A program made the translations under genes and the position numbers. A DNA stretch of 64,000 nt, taken from assembly GCA_038326325.1 (NCBI GenBank), contig JBBQJW010000004.1, positions 124,001-188,000 on the forward strand, written 5' to 3'. The DNA comes from UBA10324 sp038326325. Lineage in GTDB: Bacteria; Bacteroidota; Bacteroidia; Chitinophagales; UBA10324. Position 1 is the first letter of the stretch, and each line of letters starts with the position of its first letter. Of the stretch, positions 1 through 9,745 are shown in pieces. The notes beneath the pieces were generated by a model that searched no databases, was not told where the DNA came from, and was given only the letters and a program-made list of their open reading frames with translations.

Positions 1-15
1 TTTCGAATCTTCAAA

Positions 16-714
16 TCATCGGTTAATTGCAGTGGTGCGCCGCTCAATCCTTTTCTCATAATTTTTTCCTTCGAAAATCCGGTGCACATAAACTCCGGCC
101 ACATCAATTTCTTCAGGACCGATTTCACCGGGTTCAACTAATTGTTCCACTTCCGCTATTGTAATTTTTCCTGCCTTCGCCATTGAAGTGGAAAAATTTT
201 TCGTGGTCTTATTGAAAACAAGATTGCCGAACTTATCTCCCTTCGATGCTTTCACAATTGCAAAATCACCGCTAAGTGCAAATTCCATTAAATATTTTTT
301 GCCATTGAATTCGCGTACTTCTTTTCCGTTCGCAATTTCTGTTCCGTATCCTGCCGGGGTAAAAAATGCCGGAATGCCCATTCCCGCCATGTGAACGCGA
401 GTAGCAAGTGTGCCTTGCGGAACCAAATCAACTTCCAATTCGCCACTCAACATCTGCCGTTCGAATTCTGCATTCTCACCCACATAACTTGAAATCATTT
501 TTTTTATCTGTCGTGTCTGTAACAATAACCCCAAACCAAAATCATCAACACCTGCATTGTTGCTCACACAAGTCAAACCTTTAATTCTTCTCCGAACTAA
601 TTCTGCAATGCAATTTTCAGGAATACCATTTAAGCCGAATCCCCCTAACAATATTGTCTGATTATCTTTTAAATCGAAAAGCGCACTCTCGGCATCTTTA
701 TAAACTGTTGTCAT
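16..714 (-). CDS. scoA: 3-oxoacid CoA-transferase subunit A
   Basis: This 232-residue protein matches the alpha subunit of succinyl-CoA:3-ketoacid (acetoacetate) CoA-transferases. These enzymes move CoA from succinyl-CoA to a 3-oxoacid, and this subunit carries the CoA-binding part. The family signature is visible near the N-terminus (GGFGLNGIPE, residues 24-33) and in the SNNAGVDDFGLG stretch around residue 51. Length is normal for subunit A. The B subunit, which holds the catalytic glutamate, is expected immediately downstream, beyond base 1. HMG-CoA lyase, also in this window, makes acetoacetate, so the two would fit one ketone-body or leucine catabolic route. That link is an inference. 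Confidence 0.92.
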   Translation of the reverse strand: MTTVYKDAESALFDLKDNQTILLGGFGLNGIPENCIAELVRRRIKGLTCVSNNAGVDDFGLGLLLQTRQIKKMISSYVGENAEFERQMLSGELEVDLVPQGTLATRVHMAGMGIPAFFTPAGYGTEIANGKEVREFNGKKYLMEFALSGDFAIVKASKGDKFGNLVFNKTTKNFSTSMAKAGKITIAEVEQLVEPGEIGPEEIDVAGVYVHRIFEGKNYEKRIERRTTAINR

Positions 715-777
715 TAAAAAAAATTATGGTTGGCGAAAATAGAAAAAGAGATTATGAGTAGAGCTGCAAAAATCAGT

Positions 778-1263
778 TTATAATTTCTTATGATTTTTGA
801 ACCGACGAAGCATTTCATTTTTAATACTGTCACGATAAGCAGTAGTGTCAGCTGAATTATTTAATTGCGGCTGCTTCATCATTTGCCCCTGCATAGTTGT
901 GATGCGAGAAACCAATTCGCCATAAACCGAATCGAGCAATGCGGGATGCTCTATATAATAATTGTATGTGCTGAAAAAATCTTCAGATTTCACATCGTGC
1001 TTTTTAAATATGAGCGCATATTCGTTTGCCATTTCAGATTCAGCATCCTTTTTATTTCTGTCAATAGCGGTGAATGATGCTTCAGCCAAATGAACATCCA
1101 ATAACACCTCAACCATTTTTTCTTTCGGTAGTTTGTCTTTTGACGAAGCGGTAGTGTTTGATGAATTACAGGAAACAAACAATAACAGAATTAAAACAAC
1201 AAGTTTATTTATATTCCTATTGTAATTAGTTTTCAAAATGTATTTGTGAATCTTCGATTTCAT
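778..1263 (-). CDS. DUF4296 family lipoprotein
   Basis: The protein has 161 residues when started at the ATG at 1263. A longer reading frame to 1446 would run across yggS and its promoter, so I reject that start. The N-terminus is basic, then a hydrophobic segment ends in the lipobox LFVSC, indicating a lipoprotein. The mature part carries the DUF4296 pattern (KMVEVLLDVHLAEA, then YALIFKKHDV and a YY-IEHP segment). The family is common in Bacteroidota and has no established function. The gene is divergent from yggS, with 46 bp between the two start codons. Confidence 0.75.
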   Translation of the reverse strand: MKSKIHKYILKTNYNRNINKLVVLILLLFVSCNSSNTTASSKDKLPKEKMVEVLLDVHLAEASFTAIDRNKKDAESEMANEYALIFKKHDVKSEDFFSTYNYYIEHPALLDSVYGELVSRITTMQGQMMKQPQLNNSADTTAYRDSIKNEMLRRFKNHKKL

Positions 1264-1277
1264 TCTGATTAATTTTG
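1244..1277 (+). promoter_or_regulatory. Predicted yggS promoter
   Basis: TTG at 1244-1246 and TAATTTTG at 1270-1277 match the Bacteroidota -33/-7 pattern (TTG, about 19-23 nt, TAnnTTTG) with 23 nt between. The likely start of transcription is near 1284, ahead of the ATG at 1310. The promoter overlaps the start of the divergent DUF4296 gene. Confidence 0.5.
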
Positions 1278-1309
1278 CGAAAGTAATAACAGTTAAATCA
1301 AACGGGGCT

Positions 1310-1975
1310 ATGCAGAATAATTTTAAGGAAATAAAAAAATGGTGCGATGAACAACAAGTGAAGTTAGTTGCCATCTCTAAAACGCATCCGGTTGAAAGTG
1401 TTACACAATTATATAAGCAGGGGCAACGAATGTTCGGCGAAAACAAAGTTCAGGAACTGATGGTGAAGGAATGTCAATTGGGACCCGATATTGAATGGCA
1501 CTTAGTTGGGCATTTGCAATCGAACAAGGTTAAATTCATTGCGCCTTTTGTTTCGCTCATCCATTCAGTTGATAGTTTAAAACTGTTACAGGAGATAAAT
1601 AAACAAGCGAACATGAATAACCGGATTCAAAATGTATTACTACAAATTTTTATTGCAGATGAAGAAACAAAATTCGGGTTGAGTGAAGAAGAATGTATTT
1701 CTCTTGTCGAAAATCCTGAAATGAAAAAGCTGAAGAACATTCGCATTGAAGGTTTAATGGGAATGGCAACCAACTCCGACAACGAGAAGAAAGTGAGAAA
1801 AGAATTTAAAGGGTTGAAAAAAATGTTTGATTCAATTGCTAAAAAATACTCAACTGAAAATATAGAAATGAAAACACTCTCAATGGGAATGAGTAGTGAT
1901 TATAAAATTGCAGTGGAAGAAGGAAGCAATCTGGTGCGATTGGGAAGTGTGATTTTCGGAGAAAGGAAAATTTGA
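1310..1975 (+). CDS. YggS/PLPBP family PLP-binding protein
   Basis: This 221-residue cytosolic protein belongs to the YggS/PROSC family of single-domain PLP carriers that keep vitamin B6 pools in balance. The PLP lysine is K24 in VAISKTHP. The family motifs GENKVQE (about 43), WHLVGHLQSNKVK (about 62) and the C-terminal LSMGMSSDY plus GSNLVRLGSVIFG are all present. Length is normal. It is transcribed alone after a predicted TAATTTTG promoter. One TGTAACA motif lies just after its stop codon (1985) and two more are inside the gene. Confidence 0.93.
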   Translation: MQNNFKEIKKWCDEQQVKLVAISKTHPVESVTQLYKQGQRMFGENKVQELMVKECQLGPDIEWHLVGHLQSNKVKFIAPFVSLIHSVDSLKLLQEINKQANMNNRIQNVLLQIFIADEETKFGLSEEECISLVENPEMKKLKNIRIEGLMGMATNSDNEKKVRKEFKGLKKMFDSIAKKYSTENIEMKTLSMGMSSDYKIAVEEGSNLVRLGSVIFGERKI

Positions 1976-2173
1976 ATTAATAAGTGTAACAGAAATTAAA
2001 TCCTTGTTATGATTCTGTATCTGACGGCATTTAGCCACCCACAACATAGTTCGTCTTTAATAGAAGATAAAACATTCACTGAATGGCTTCAACTATTTTC
2101 TTAAATAACAAATAAATAGGAATGAAATTATTAAGGAGAATATTCTTCCAATAAAATTGTTGACAGAAATCAG

Positions 2174-2203
2174 TTGCGATTATACCGGGTGTAGTTAGTT
2201 TCG
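2174..2203 (+). promoter_or_regulatory. Candidate promoter for the secreted protein gene at 2227
   Basis: TTG at 2174-2176 is followed after 19 nt by TAGTTTCG at 2196-2203, one base away from TAnnTTTG. Spacing is right and it lies 23 bp upstream of the ATG. The rest of the intergenic stretch 1976-2173 shows only one TGTAACA motif and no open frame. Confidence 0.4.
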
Positions 2204-2226
2204 ACGCCGAACAAAAATAAATTTCA

Positions 2227-3855
2227 ATGAAAATATTAAAACGAATAACAACAGCATTGCTTGCTGTAACACTTTTTTTTGGCTCAGGAAAAGCGCAAAC
2301 ACTTTCGCTTGAAAAAACTTATGAGATTACAGGAAAAGCGAATCGTGGATATCTCGGAAACATTAATATTGATGAAGCGAATAATTTAGTTGAGCTGACA
2401 TATGTAACAAAAGCTACTGAAACAAAAGCGAAATTTGAAACCTATCAGTTCGATGCGAAATTCAATTTTGTAAAATTAGTTTCTGATGAAATTTTATTTA
2501 CTGATGCAGCAGCAAAATATCATTGGTTTAAATACAAGGGTGATAATTATGATGTTGAAGCGGTATCGGTTGAAGGAAACCTGATGGGAACATTGGTGTT
2601 GAAACGCAAATTGATTTCTTACAAATGGAATTGGTTTTGGGGTGGATATGACAAGTATGTCAAACTTCTTGAGAAATTAAAACCAAAATCTGACGAGGGA
2701 AATAAATTTTTCGTGTATTCAAAAGCAGAGAATGATGTTACAGGTGATGTGGTTGTTTTAGTGGGTGAGAAAGCGAAAATCGAAAAAGGTTCTGATCCAT
2801 ATTTATATCAAAAGAAATTTCACTTTCTGCGAATCACGAAAGACCTTGACATTGTGCAGGACTCTAAGTTTGATTTTGCAAATCCTCAGGTGATTGTAAA
2901 ATCGCAATTGGTAGATGCAGCAAATTCAGATGCCGACGATGATGATGCTTCTGGAAAAAATATGGCAATTGTTTTTGCGCCTGCAGGTGGAGCAGGATTT
3001 ACAAAAGTTGCTGATGCGAATGCAAAAAATTATTCATTCGTTAGTTGCACCCCTGATGGAAAAATTGATGTGAACATGAATTTCACTTCCGGAATGAGTG
3101 TATGGGGCATTAACGGAATTGTTTCTATTCAGGGTAGCTATGTAATTTTTGGTCCATCGAAAGGTGATGAAAAATATTTCAATCAGGTGATGGTTGCAGG
3201 CATTGACCCCGAAACCTTAAAGTGGGATCATTTTCAGATTATGAAAATTACGAATGGCGCAACAGCTTGGATTAATGCAGTGAGCATTGATGAGTTTGAA
3301 AATAAATTACAGACACCTCCTTCGCAAAAAAAATCGCCTGCATATAAAGGAAAGAAATTTGCTTTCGCTAATGTGAGTTACACTACATCGGGCGACATAT
3401 TTATTATGGGACAAAATTTTTCCGTTAAGGATAATATTCGCAAGTACGAAGACCCGTTAATGTTTCAGTTTGATAATGGCGGAAGATTGAAAGCACAATT
3501 CGGTGTGCATCGCGACGAGAATAACAAGTATGCTGAAATGGCTCCGTGCTCAATGAATTTGATTGAAGCCAACGACCATAAAAGTGCTTACTGGATGATT
3601 GCAGAAGTAAAAGGAATAAGAACTGAAACTGAGTTGGGCGCATCGAAATATAAAATGCTTGTTTATCCTTCAGTAGCAAAAATCAATGTTGCTAATGCAA
3701 CTGTTGGCGACTTTGCTGAGTTTGGTCAGGACACCTATTATCTGAATAATCGTTTTATGTTTTTACCGATTGACCAGAATAATTCGATTGTGTTTTTCGG
3801 AGAAACTAAGAATGGTAAAACTCTTTGGTTCGGAAAAATGCCTGTAACAGATTAA
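2227..3855 (+). CDS. Secreted protein of unknown function
   Basis: I do not recognise this 542-residue protein. It starts with a clear Sec signal peptide (basic MKILKR, hydrophobic core, cleavage after GKAQ near residue 24) and has no further membrane segments, so it is probably periplasmic or surface-exposed. The sequence is rich in short beta-strand patterns (repeated NYSFVS, YVIFGPSKGD, IVFFGETKNG motifs), and an acidic run DADDDDASG sits near residue 235. There is no recognisable T9SS sorting domain. It stands alone, with its own candidate promoter and a strong downstream terminator. Confidence 0.7.
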   Translation: MKILKRITTALLAVTLFFGSGKAQTLSLEKTYEITGKANRGYLGNINIDEANNLVELTYVTKATETKAKFETYQFDAKFNFVKLVSDEILFTDAAAKYHWFKYKGDNYDVEAVSVEGNLMGTLVLKRKLISYKWNWFWGGYDKYVKLLEKLKPKSDEGNKFFVYSKAENDVTGDVVVLVGEKAKIEKGSDPYLYQKKFHFLRITKDLDIVQDSKFDFANPQVIVKSQLVDAANSDADDDDASGKNMAIVFAPAGGAGFTKVADANAKNYSFVSCTPDGKIDVNMNFTSGMSVWGINGIVSIQGSYVIFGPSKGDEKYFNQVMVAGIDPETLKWDHFQIMKITNGATAWINAVSIDEFENKLQTPPSQKKSPAYKGKKFAFANVSYTTSGDIFIMGQNFSVKDNIRKYEDPLMFQFDNGGRLKAQFGVHRDENNKYAEMAPCSMNLIEANDHKSAYWMIAEVKGIRTETELGASKYKMLVYPSVAKINVANATVGDFAEFGQDTYYLNNRFMFLPIDQNNSIVFFGETKNGKTLWFGKMPVTD

Positions 3856-3879
3856 GCAATCAATAAATATATTTTTAAA

Positions 3880-3911
3880 AGGCAGTTCGAATTTCGGACT
3901 GCCTTTTTTAT
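3880..3911 (+). terminator. Rho-independent terminator
   Basis: AGGCAGT at 3880-3886 pairs with ACTGCCT at 3898-3904, followed by a T-run. It ends the transcript of the secreted protein gene at 2227-3855. With A-rich sequence on the left side it may also serve the opposing mgtA gene. Confidence 0.85.
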
Positions 3912-3921
3912 TTTGAACAAA

Positions 3922-6486
3922 TCATTTTTTCTCTACTTCAATCTTCACATAAAAAAATCTTTTACCAAATTCCACTGCAAAGAAGTAACAGATTAAAATC
4001 GTCAGAATAAATAATAGTATCGAGCTGTTCAATTGAACAAACTGAAAAAAGGTTGCACCGAAAGGAAGATAGGTGATAACGATGGTGATGATTGCAGTTC
4101 CCAATGAAGCAAGCACTAACCATTTACTTGGTGTGCTTTTATAAAATCGGAGCCGACTACGGATTGCAAAAGTGATGAGTAATTCAGAAACGGCAGACTC
4201 AATAAACCAGGCTGTACGAAATTCAGCAGGCACTGCATGAAACAAATAAACTAACGGAAGAATTAATGCAAGATCGAAAAGCGAACTGATGACTCCGAAA
4301 AAAAGCATGAAGCGATAAATCATTTTCAAATCCCACTTCTTCGGTCGGCGGATATATTCTGCATCAACATTATCAGTGGCGATACTGAGCAATGGTAAAT
4401 CACTTAAAAAATTATTGAGTAGAATTTGTGAAGAGAGCAATGGAATAAATGGAAGGAACAATGAAGAAATCGCAACCGTAAACATGTTGCCGTAATTCGC
4501 GCTGATAGTATTGAGCACATACTTGGTGATGTTGCCAAAAGTTTTTCTGCCTGATTCAATTCCTTGTGCAAGCACACGCAAATCTTTTTGTAACAGAATA
4601 ATGTCAGATGCTTCTTTTGCAATTGATGCCCCACTGTCAACGGAGATTCCAACATCCGCAGCTTTCAAGGCAGGCGCATCATTAATTCCGTCGCCCATGT
4701 AACCGACTGTTACATTCAACTTATTAAGATCGGTTACGATTCGGTATTTCTGTTCCGGTGTTACACGCGCGAATACATTGTAACGGGAAGCATATTCTAA
4801 GAAAGTTTTTTCATCAAGAGTTTGCAAATCTTCACCGGTAATGATTTTGTTTTCTGTAATTGCAATTCCAACTTCGCCGCAAATTTTTCTGCAAATGATG
4901 GCACTGTCACCACTGATAATTTTTATTTGTACACCAAGATTATTCAGTAACTGCAATGATTCCTTCACATCTTTTTTCGGTGGATCAATAAAAAGAATAA
5001 AACCTGTGAGCGTTAAATCTTTTTCATCCACTATTTCAGCAGTTCCTGAAGTATTTTCTTTTTCTCCCAATAAAATCATACGATAACCCTGCTCCTCGTA
5101 ATCATTCATTTGCTTCTTCAGTTCATTTTGAATTTCTGAAGTGATAGAAACAACTGCATTATTTTTTTTCATCGAAGTAGCAACACTCAGCATGGATTCA
5201 GGTGCACCCTTCACGAATAGAATTTTTGACGAAGCATTTGAATACAATGCACTCGTTCTCCTTCTTACAAAATCAAATTCATTTTGCTTGAGTAATTTGT
5301 AATCTGCAACTTTTGGTATCAACCGAACAGCATCAGGAGATTTCCAGGTGGCTTCATCAATCGGATTAATAAAATGTTTTTCAGCAACTGTTACATCAAC
5401 TGAACAACAGAGCATGGCCTTCAATAACACCTCATCATCTTTTTCTCCATTGATATTATTGAATTGCTGAAGCGTTAAAACTCCTTCAGTAAGTGTTCCT
5501 GTTTTATCGGAACAAAGAATTTCCATGTTGCCAAAATCTTCCACTGAACTCAATCGCTTCGCAACAACTTTGTTGCGCGCCATCTCTAATGCACCTCGCG
5601 AAAGTGTGATAGTCATGATGATTGGAAGAACTTCTGGTGTAATTCCAACTGCAAGCGCAACTGCAAATACAAACGATTCAAAAATACTTTTGCCTAACAA
5701 GGCATTCGCACCGAAAATGAAAACAGTCATTACGATAACAACTATCAAAAGAAATCGCCCGAATTTGTTTAGGCTTTTTTCGAAATCACTTTTCTCTTCT
5801 GGTTTGGTGAGGAATGCCGCCGACTTTCCAAAAAAAGTTTGTTCGCCGGTTGCAACCACTAATCCATTTGCGTTTCCGGTCGCGACAAAGGTTCCCATGA
5901 ATGCACAATTGTCAATATCCTGAGGTGTAACAGTTTCTTTATCGAGATCATAAATCTTTTTTTCTGAGGCGGCACTTTCACCTGTCAAAGCCGATTCATC
6001 ACAACTGAAATTTGACGCACTTATCAATCGCACATCAGCCGGAATTAAATCACCGATGTGTAACACTACTATATCGCCAATAACAATTTCAGAGGCATCA
6101 ACCTGAATTATTTTTCCATTTCGAATAACATTGCAGCGAATGGTGATATACTTTTTTAACGCTTCTAAAGATTTTTCTGCTTTGAATTCCTGATAGAAAC
6201 CAAGAAAAGCAGTGAGTAGAAGAATGCTCAATATCACAATCGCATCTATAGTATCACCAAGCACCGCTGAAATAATTGATGCACCCATCAGAACCCACAC
6301 CAATGGATTTTTAAACTGTGTTAGAAAAATAACTATGCCTTTTCGTTTACTTTCTTTTGCAAGTTTGTTCGAACCGTATTTTGTTCGCGAAGCAGTTACT
6401 TGCGTATCATTCAGTCCTTGCTCGCTCGAGTTATAAAGTTTATAAAGTTCAGCAATGGGTGTTTTCCAGAAAGAGTTTTGCGGCAT
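3922..6486 (-). CDS. mgtA: Mg2+-importing P-type ATPase (MgtA-like)
   Basis: This 854-residue inner-membrane P-type ATPase most resembles the P3B magnesium importers. The N-terminal cation ATPase region is followed by a paired TM hairpin, the TGES loop (ALTGES), the phosphorylation motif CSDKTGTLTEG and the hinge GDGINDAPALKAADVG. The C-terminal membrane half contains NFLSDLPLLSIATDNVD, the DNVD stretch being typical of MgtA/MgtB. I start it at the ATG at 6486 (MPQNSFWKTP). The reading frame extends to 6564, but the extra residues match no family. No Mg2+ leader structure is obvious in 6487-6601. Confidence 0.85.
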   Translation of the reverse strand: MPQNSFWKTPIAELYKLYNSSEQGLNDTQVTASRTKYGSNKLAKESKRKGIVIFLTQFKNPLVWVLMGASIISAVLGDTIDAIVILSILLLTAFLGFYQEFKAEKSLEALKKYITIRCNVIRNGKIIQVDASEIVIGDIVVLHIGDLIPADVRLISASNFSCDESALTGESAASEKKIYDLDKETVTPQDIDNCAFMGTFVATGNANGLVVATGEQTFFGKSAAFLTKPEEKSDFEKSLNKFGRFLLIVVIVMTVFIFGANALLGKSIFESFVFAVALAVGITPEVLPIIMTITLSRGALEMARNKVVAKRLSSVEDFGNMEILCSDKTGTLTEGVLTLQQFNNINGEKDDEVLLKAMLCCSVDVTVAEKHFINPIDEATWKSPDAVRLIPKVADYKLLKQNEFDFVRRRTSALYSNASSKILFVKGAPESMLSVATSMKKNNAVVSITSEIQNELKKQMNDYEEQGYRMILLGEKENTSGTAEIVDEKDLTLTGFILFIDPPKKDVKESLQLLNNLGVQIKIISGDSAIICRKICGEVGIAITENKIITGEDLQTLDEKTFLEYASRYNVFARVTPEQKYRIVTDLNKLNVTVGYMGDGINDAPALKAADVGISVDSGASIAKEASDIILLQKDLRVLAQGIESGRKTFGNITKYVLNTISANYGNMFTVAISSLFLPFIPLLSSQILLNNFLSDLPLLSIATDNVDAEYIRRPKKWDLKMIYRFMLFFGVISSLFDLALILPLVYLFHAVPAEFRTAWFIESAVSELLITFAIRSRLRFYKSTPSKWLVLASLGTAIITIVITYLPFGATFFQFVQLNSSILLFILTILICYFFAVEFGKRFFYVKIEVEKK

Positions 6487-6601
6487 AAAATATTTTTGTA
6501 AACGAATTTTAGAATTTAAAAAACTGCAATTACCGTTCCTCAATGGAAAAGGAACATTACACAAATCCTAATTAGAGTTACATTTATTTTCGATTTTTGA
6601 A

Positions 6602-7105
6602 ATGCAAAACGCCATTACAATTCCTGCTTATCGAATTAATTACAAAAAACTATTTCGTCAGATAGGATTCTTCTGTGTATTCTGGTTGGGCGTGTTAGCG
6701 ATTTCGCTAATTGTAATCATGCGAAGCAATCTTTCCACGAATTTATCAGTCGGCATATTTATCACCATTTTGATTTTGGATGTTGGCGGAATGATTTTGT
6801 TTGTTCGTCAGCAATTATCAGCGAGTGAACACCCAGTTGATTGTCTGATTGCTGATGAAGGCATTACACTTTCTTCAAAGGAAGAAGAAATTATTAATGA
6901 GAAAATTTTCATTCCTTATAAAAGTATAAAGGCGATAAAATCTTTGGCTACCCCTTCTGAATTGGTCGGCAAGTACATGATTATAAAATTGCTCGAGAGC
7001 GCTGAAGAAGTTTTTATTTATGCGGAAGAAATGGATGCCGAAGACTTTACGAAGGCAGAAAAAAGAATTCAGGAAAAAATTTCGGAGAACAAAAAAAACA
7101 GTTAA
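6602..7105 (+). CDS. Small membrane protein of unknown function
   Basis: This protein has 167 residues. Two hydrophobic segments (about 21-41 and 50-70) are followed by a soluble C-terminal domain with alternating hydrophobic residues (DCLIADEGITLSS, FIPYKSIKAIKS, YMIIKLLESAEEVFIYAE). That layout resembles small bacterial PH-like or photosynthesis-complex-assembly-like domains, but I cannot assign a family. The C-terminus is highly charged. Its stop overlaps the end of the convergent HMG-CoA lyase gene by 4 bp. Confidence 0.7.
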   Translation: MQNAITIPAYRINYKKLFRQIGFFCVFWLGVLAISLIVIMRSNLSTNLSVGIFITILILDVGGMILFVRQQLSASEHPVDCLIADEGITLSSKEEEIINEKIFIPYKSIKAIKSLATPSELVGKYMIIKLLESAEEVFIYAEEMDAEDFTKAEKRIQEKISENKKNS

Positions 7106-7974
7106 ACATGCTCAGCATACTTGCCGAATAATTTATCTGCTTCAGCAATTGCAGTTGCAAGTTTTGCATCATCCAGTTCTAAATCAATTTTCTTTTCTTT
7201 GAAATACTGAACAAGATTTTCAGTAGGCATATTGCCTGTTAGTTTATCATCTGCCATCGGGCAACCGCCGTAACCTTTCATCGCTCCATCAAATCTGTTA
7301 CACCCGTTGTTGTAAGCCGCATCAATTTTTTCTTTCCACTCATCTGGTTTTGTATGAAAGTGACCACCGAATTCAACAGTTGGAAATTCAGGAATCAAAT
7401 GTTTGTACAGATTTGAAATATCATCGGGCTTTGCAACACCTACTGTATCAGCGAGTGAAATAATTTTAATCCCCATTTTCACTAAACGCTCTGTCCATTG
7501 CATTACTATGTCTGCATTCCACTTATCACCGTATGGATTTCCGAAACCCATGCTGATGTAAACTACTAATTGCTTTTTGTTCTGTTCGCAAATGTTCCAT
7601 ATCTGCTCAACGGTCTTCAGTGATTCTTCAATTGTGGAATTTGTATTTCTCTTTTGAAAAATTTCTGAAATAGAAAATGGAAAACCAAGAAATGAAATCT
7701 GATCAAACATATTTGCTTCACGCGCGCCCCGAGTGTTTGCGATGATAGCAAGCAATTTTGTTTTCGAATTACCTAAATCTAACCTTGAAAGCAGCAAAGC
7801 TGTATCTGCCATTTGCGGAATGGCGTGAGGCGAAACAAAACTTCCGAAGTCGAGTGTGTTGAAACCAACTTTCAATAACGAATTGATGTACGCAACTTTC
7901 TCATCCGTAGGAATGAATGCTTTCAATCCCTGCATGGCATCGCGCGGACATTCAATGAGTTTTATTTTTTTCAT
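7102..7974 (-). CDS. mvaB: Hydroxymethylglutaryl-CoA lyase
   Basis: This is a 290-residue TIM-barrel enzyme that cleaves HMG-CoA to acetoacetate and acetyl-CoA, the last step of leucine degradation. Visible family residues are the N-terminal ECPRDAMQG (canonical E-RD substrate/metal motif), SLADTVGVA, the metal-binding HFHT and the C-terminal catalytic-cysteine loop GGCPMADDKLTGN. I chose the ATG at 7974 (MKKIKLIECPRD). The frame runs 15 codons further, but those residues are not part of the family. The acetoacetate formed could feed the CoA-transferase at the left edge of the window. Confidence 0.92.
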   Translation of the reverse strand: MKKIKLIECPRDAMQGLKAFIPTDEKVAYINSLLKVGFNTLDFGSFVSPHAIPQMADTALLLSRLDLGNSKTKLLAIIANTRGAREANMFDQISFLGFPFSISEIFQKRNTNSTIEESLKTVEQIWNICEQNKKQLVVYISMGFGNPYGDKWNADIVMQWTERLVKMGIKIISLADTVGVAKPDDISNLYKHLIPEFPTVEFGGHFHTKPDEWKEKIDAAYNNGCNRFDGAMKGYGGCPMADDKLTGNMPTENLVQYFKEKKIDLELDDAKLATAIAEADKLFGKYAEHV

Positions 7975-8082
7975 TTGAGTGCAAATAAAGAACAGATTAA
8001 AATGAAAATCAGAATGCAATGTTTTTTTCTGAAGTAATATTTCATCGGTTAAAAAAACAACGATTAAATTCGACTTCTAACA

Positions 8083-9732
8083 ATGGAAACCAACACTGTT
8101 AAAAAACATATCGGACTGCTCTTTAATGTGCGCAACAAGTTTGGTTCAGAATTTTCTGAATGGAAACTTTCTCTTCTGAAAAAACTTTGTAATGAAAAAA
8201 TCACCGGAAGAAAAAATATTATTACTTACTACGACTCATTGCTTTTTCTTCTCGCATATCCTGACAATGAATATGTTTTTCAGTCCGCAACTTTAGCGTT
8301 GAGAAAATTAGAATCTGATATTCATTCTTCTCAAAATACAAAAACTGTTCTTTTTAATTCAGGTGTAACAGGCACAGAAGCCAGTGCTGCATTCAGTTTC
8401 GAAATTGTGAAGTGGCTGCATCAAAAATTTCCCTCAGTTATTTCACTGAACAACATTGTTGCAGATGAGTATCGGATGCAGTCAATTCTATCGGTGGTGA
8501 TGCCGAAGGTAGAATCAGAAATTTTGCAGGATGCAAATGCGGATTGGAAATCATGGTTCAATGTTACACACCATACGAGTGAATTACTTGGCAAACTCAT
8601 TTCTGTTTTCGACCAGACTGATATTCGACCTGAAGTGAAAGACGAACTTTGGAATACGCTTGAAATAAATGTGCTGATCAATTTCCTCCTTCATACTTGT
8701 CTTCCTGAATCGTTAATCACGCGGTACTATCATCAGTCAATCGAAAAAAAAATTTCGATAAATAATCGGAAGAATAAAAAACCAGTGAAGGTTTCGCTGA
8801 CTGAAAATGAAGCAGAACATATCATCGATTGCGGAAGAATAATTCTTCTACGGCATCTGAAAGAAATTGATCCTGTAACTTTTACATCCCCAAATCTTGT
8901 TTCGTATTACAAACTTGAACGAGGTGTTTCAGTTGCGCTACTCGGAATGATTCCTGAAAGAAGGCATCCGAATGACTGTTACATTGGATATGTTGCGTTC
9001 AAAAACGGATTGCCTGTTGCGTATGCCGGTTCGTGGATTTTATTTGACAGCGCTCGTATCGGGCTTAATGTTTTTCCTTCCTATCGTGGAGGCGAATCTC
9101 AATATATTTTTCAGCAGGTGATTAATCTGCACAAAGAAGTTTACAATTTAAATCGCATCTCCGCCGATCCGTATCAGATTGGAAAACACAACGACGACGG
9201 AATAAAATCGGGCGCGTTTTGGTTGTATTATCATTTGGGTTTTCGTCCGGTGAAAGCAGAACAAAAGAAAATTGCAGAAGAAGAAGCGAAGAAAATAAAG
9301 ACAATAATTGGTTACAGAAGCTCTTCTGCTATATTAAAAAAACTCGCCGAATCGAAACTCGAAATTGTGTTTGATAAAAAAGCAGTTCGCTTTGATGCAG
9401 CAGATTTGAGTTTGATATATGCTGCCATTATTAAAAAGAATTTTAACGGCGACAGAAAAATTGCAGAGCAATATTCATTTCCGAAATTAGTGCGCATTCT
9501 GAAAATAAAAAATCAGCACGACGAAAATTTAAAATTCATTTTAAAAAACTGGTGTGTGATTTTAATTGCTTCGGAAAAAAAACTGCGCTCAACCCCGAAA
9601 TTAATTACCACTCTTAAAAAAGTATTTGAATTGAAAGCCGACGGCAGCGAAGAAGAATTTATTTCTGCGCTTCAGCAATCAAAAGAATTCAGAAGGTTTA
9701 TGGAAGGAGTTGTTGAGGAGTATAAAATTTAA
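8083..9732 (+). CDS. Large uncharacterised protein with GNAT-like segment
   Basis: I do not recognise this 549-residue soluble protein as a named family. Residues 1-260 look alpha-helical, resembling a scaffold. Residues about 290-400 read like a GNAT acetyltransferase core: CYIGYVAFKNGLPVAYAGSWI resembles beta-4, RIGLNVFPSYRGGESQYIFQQV resembles the acetyl-CoA loop and following helix, and GAFWLYYHLGFRPV resembles the C-terminal strand. The remainder is helical and lysine-rich. No signal peptide or TM segment is seen. It is monocistronic. The GNAT call is pattern recognition only. Confidence 0.6.
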   Translation: METNTVKKHIGLLFNVRNKFGSEFSEWKLSLLKKLCNEKITGRKNIITYYDSLLFLLAYPDNEYVFQSATLALRKLESDIHSSQNTKTVLFNSGVTGTEASAAFSFEIVKWLHQKFPSVISLNNIVADEYRMQSILSVVMPKVESEILQDANADWKSWFNVTHHTSELLGKLISVFDQTDIRPEVKDELWNTLEINVLINFLLHTCLPESLITRYYHQSIEKKISINNRKNKKPVKVSLTENEAEHIIDCGRIILLRHLKEIDPVTFTSPNLVSYYKLERGVSVALLGMIPERRHPNDCYIGYVAFKNGLPVAYAGSWILFDSARIGLNVFPSYRGGESQYIFQQVINLHKEVYNLNRISADPYQIGKHNDDGIKSGAFWLYYHLGFRPVKAEQKKIAEEEAKKIKTIIGYRSSSAILKKLAESKLEIVFDKKAVRFDAADLSLIYAAIIKKNFNGDRKIAEQYSFPKLVRILKIKNQHDENLKFILKNWCVILIASEKKLRSTPKLITTLKKVFELKADGSEEEFISALQQSKEFRRFMEGVVEEYKI

Positions 9733-9745
9733 AATGCAGGAAAAC

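Noticed and set aside
1976..2226. Small gene between yggS and the secreted protein
   Set aside because: No open frame with a plausible start; only a candidate promoter and one TGTAACA copy.
6487..6601. Magnesium riboswitch or leader upstream of mgtA
   Set aside because: No convincing stem structure or leader peptide could be seen.
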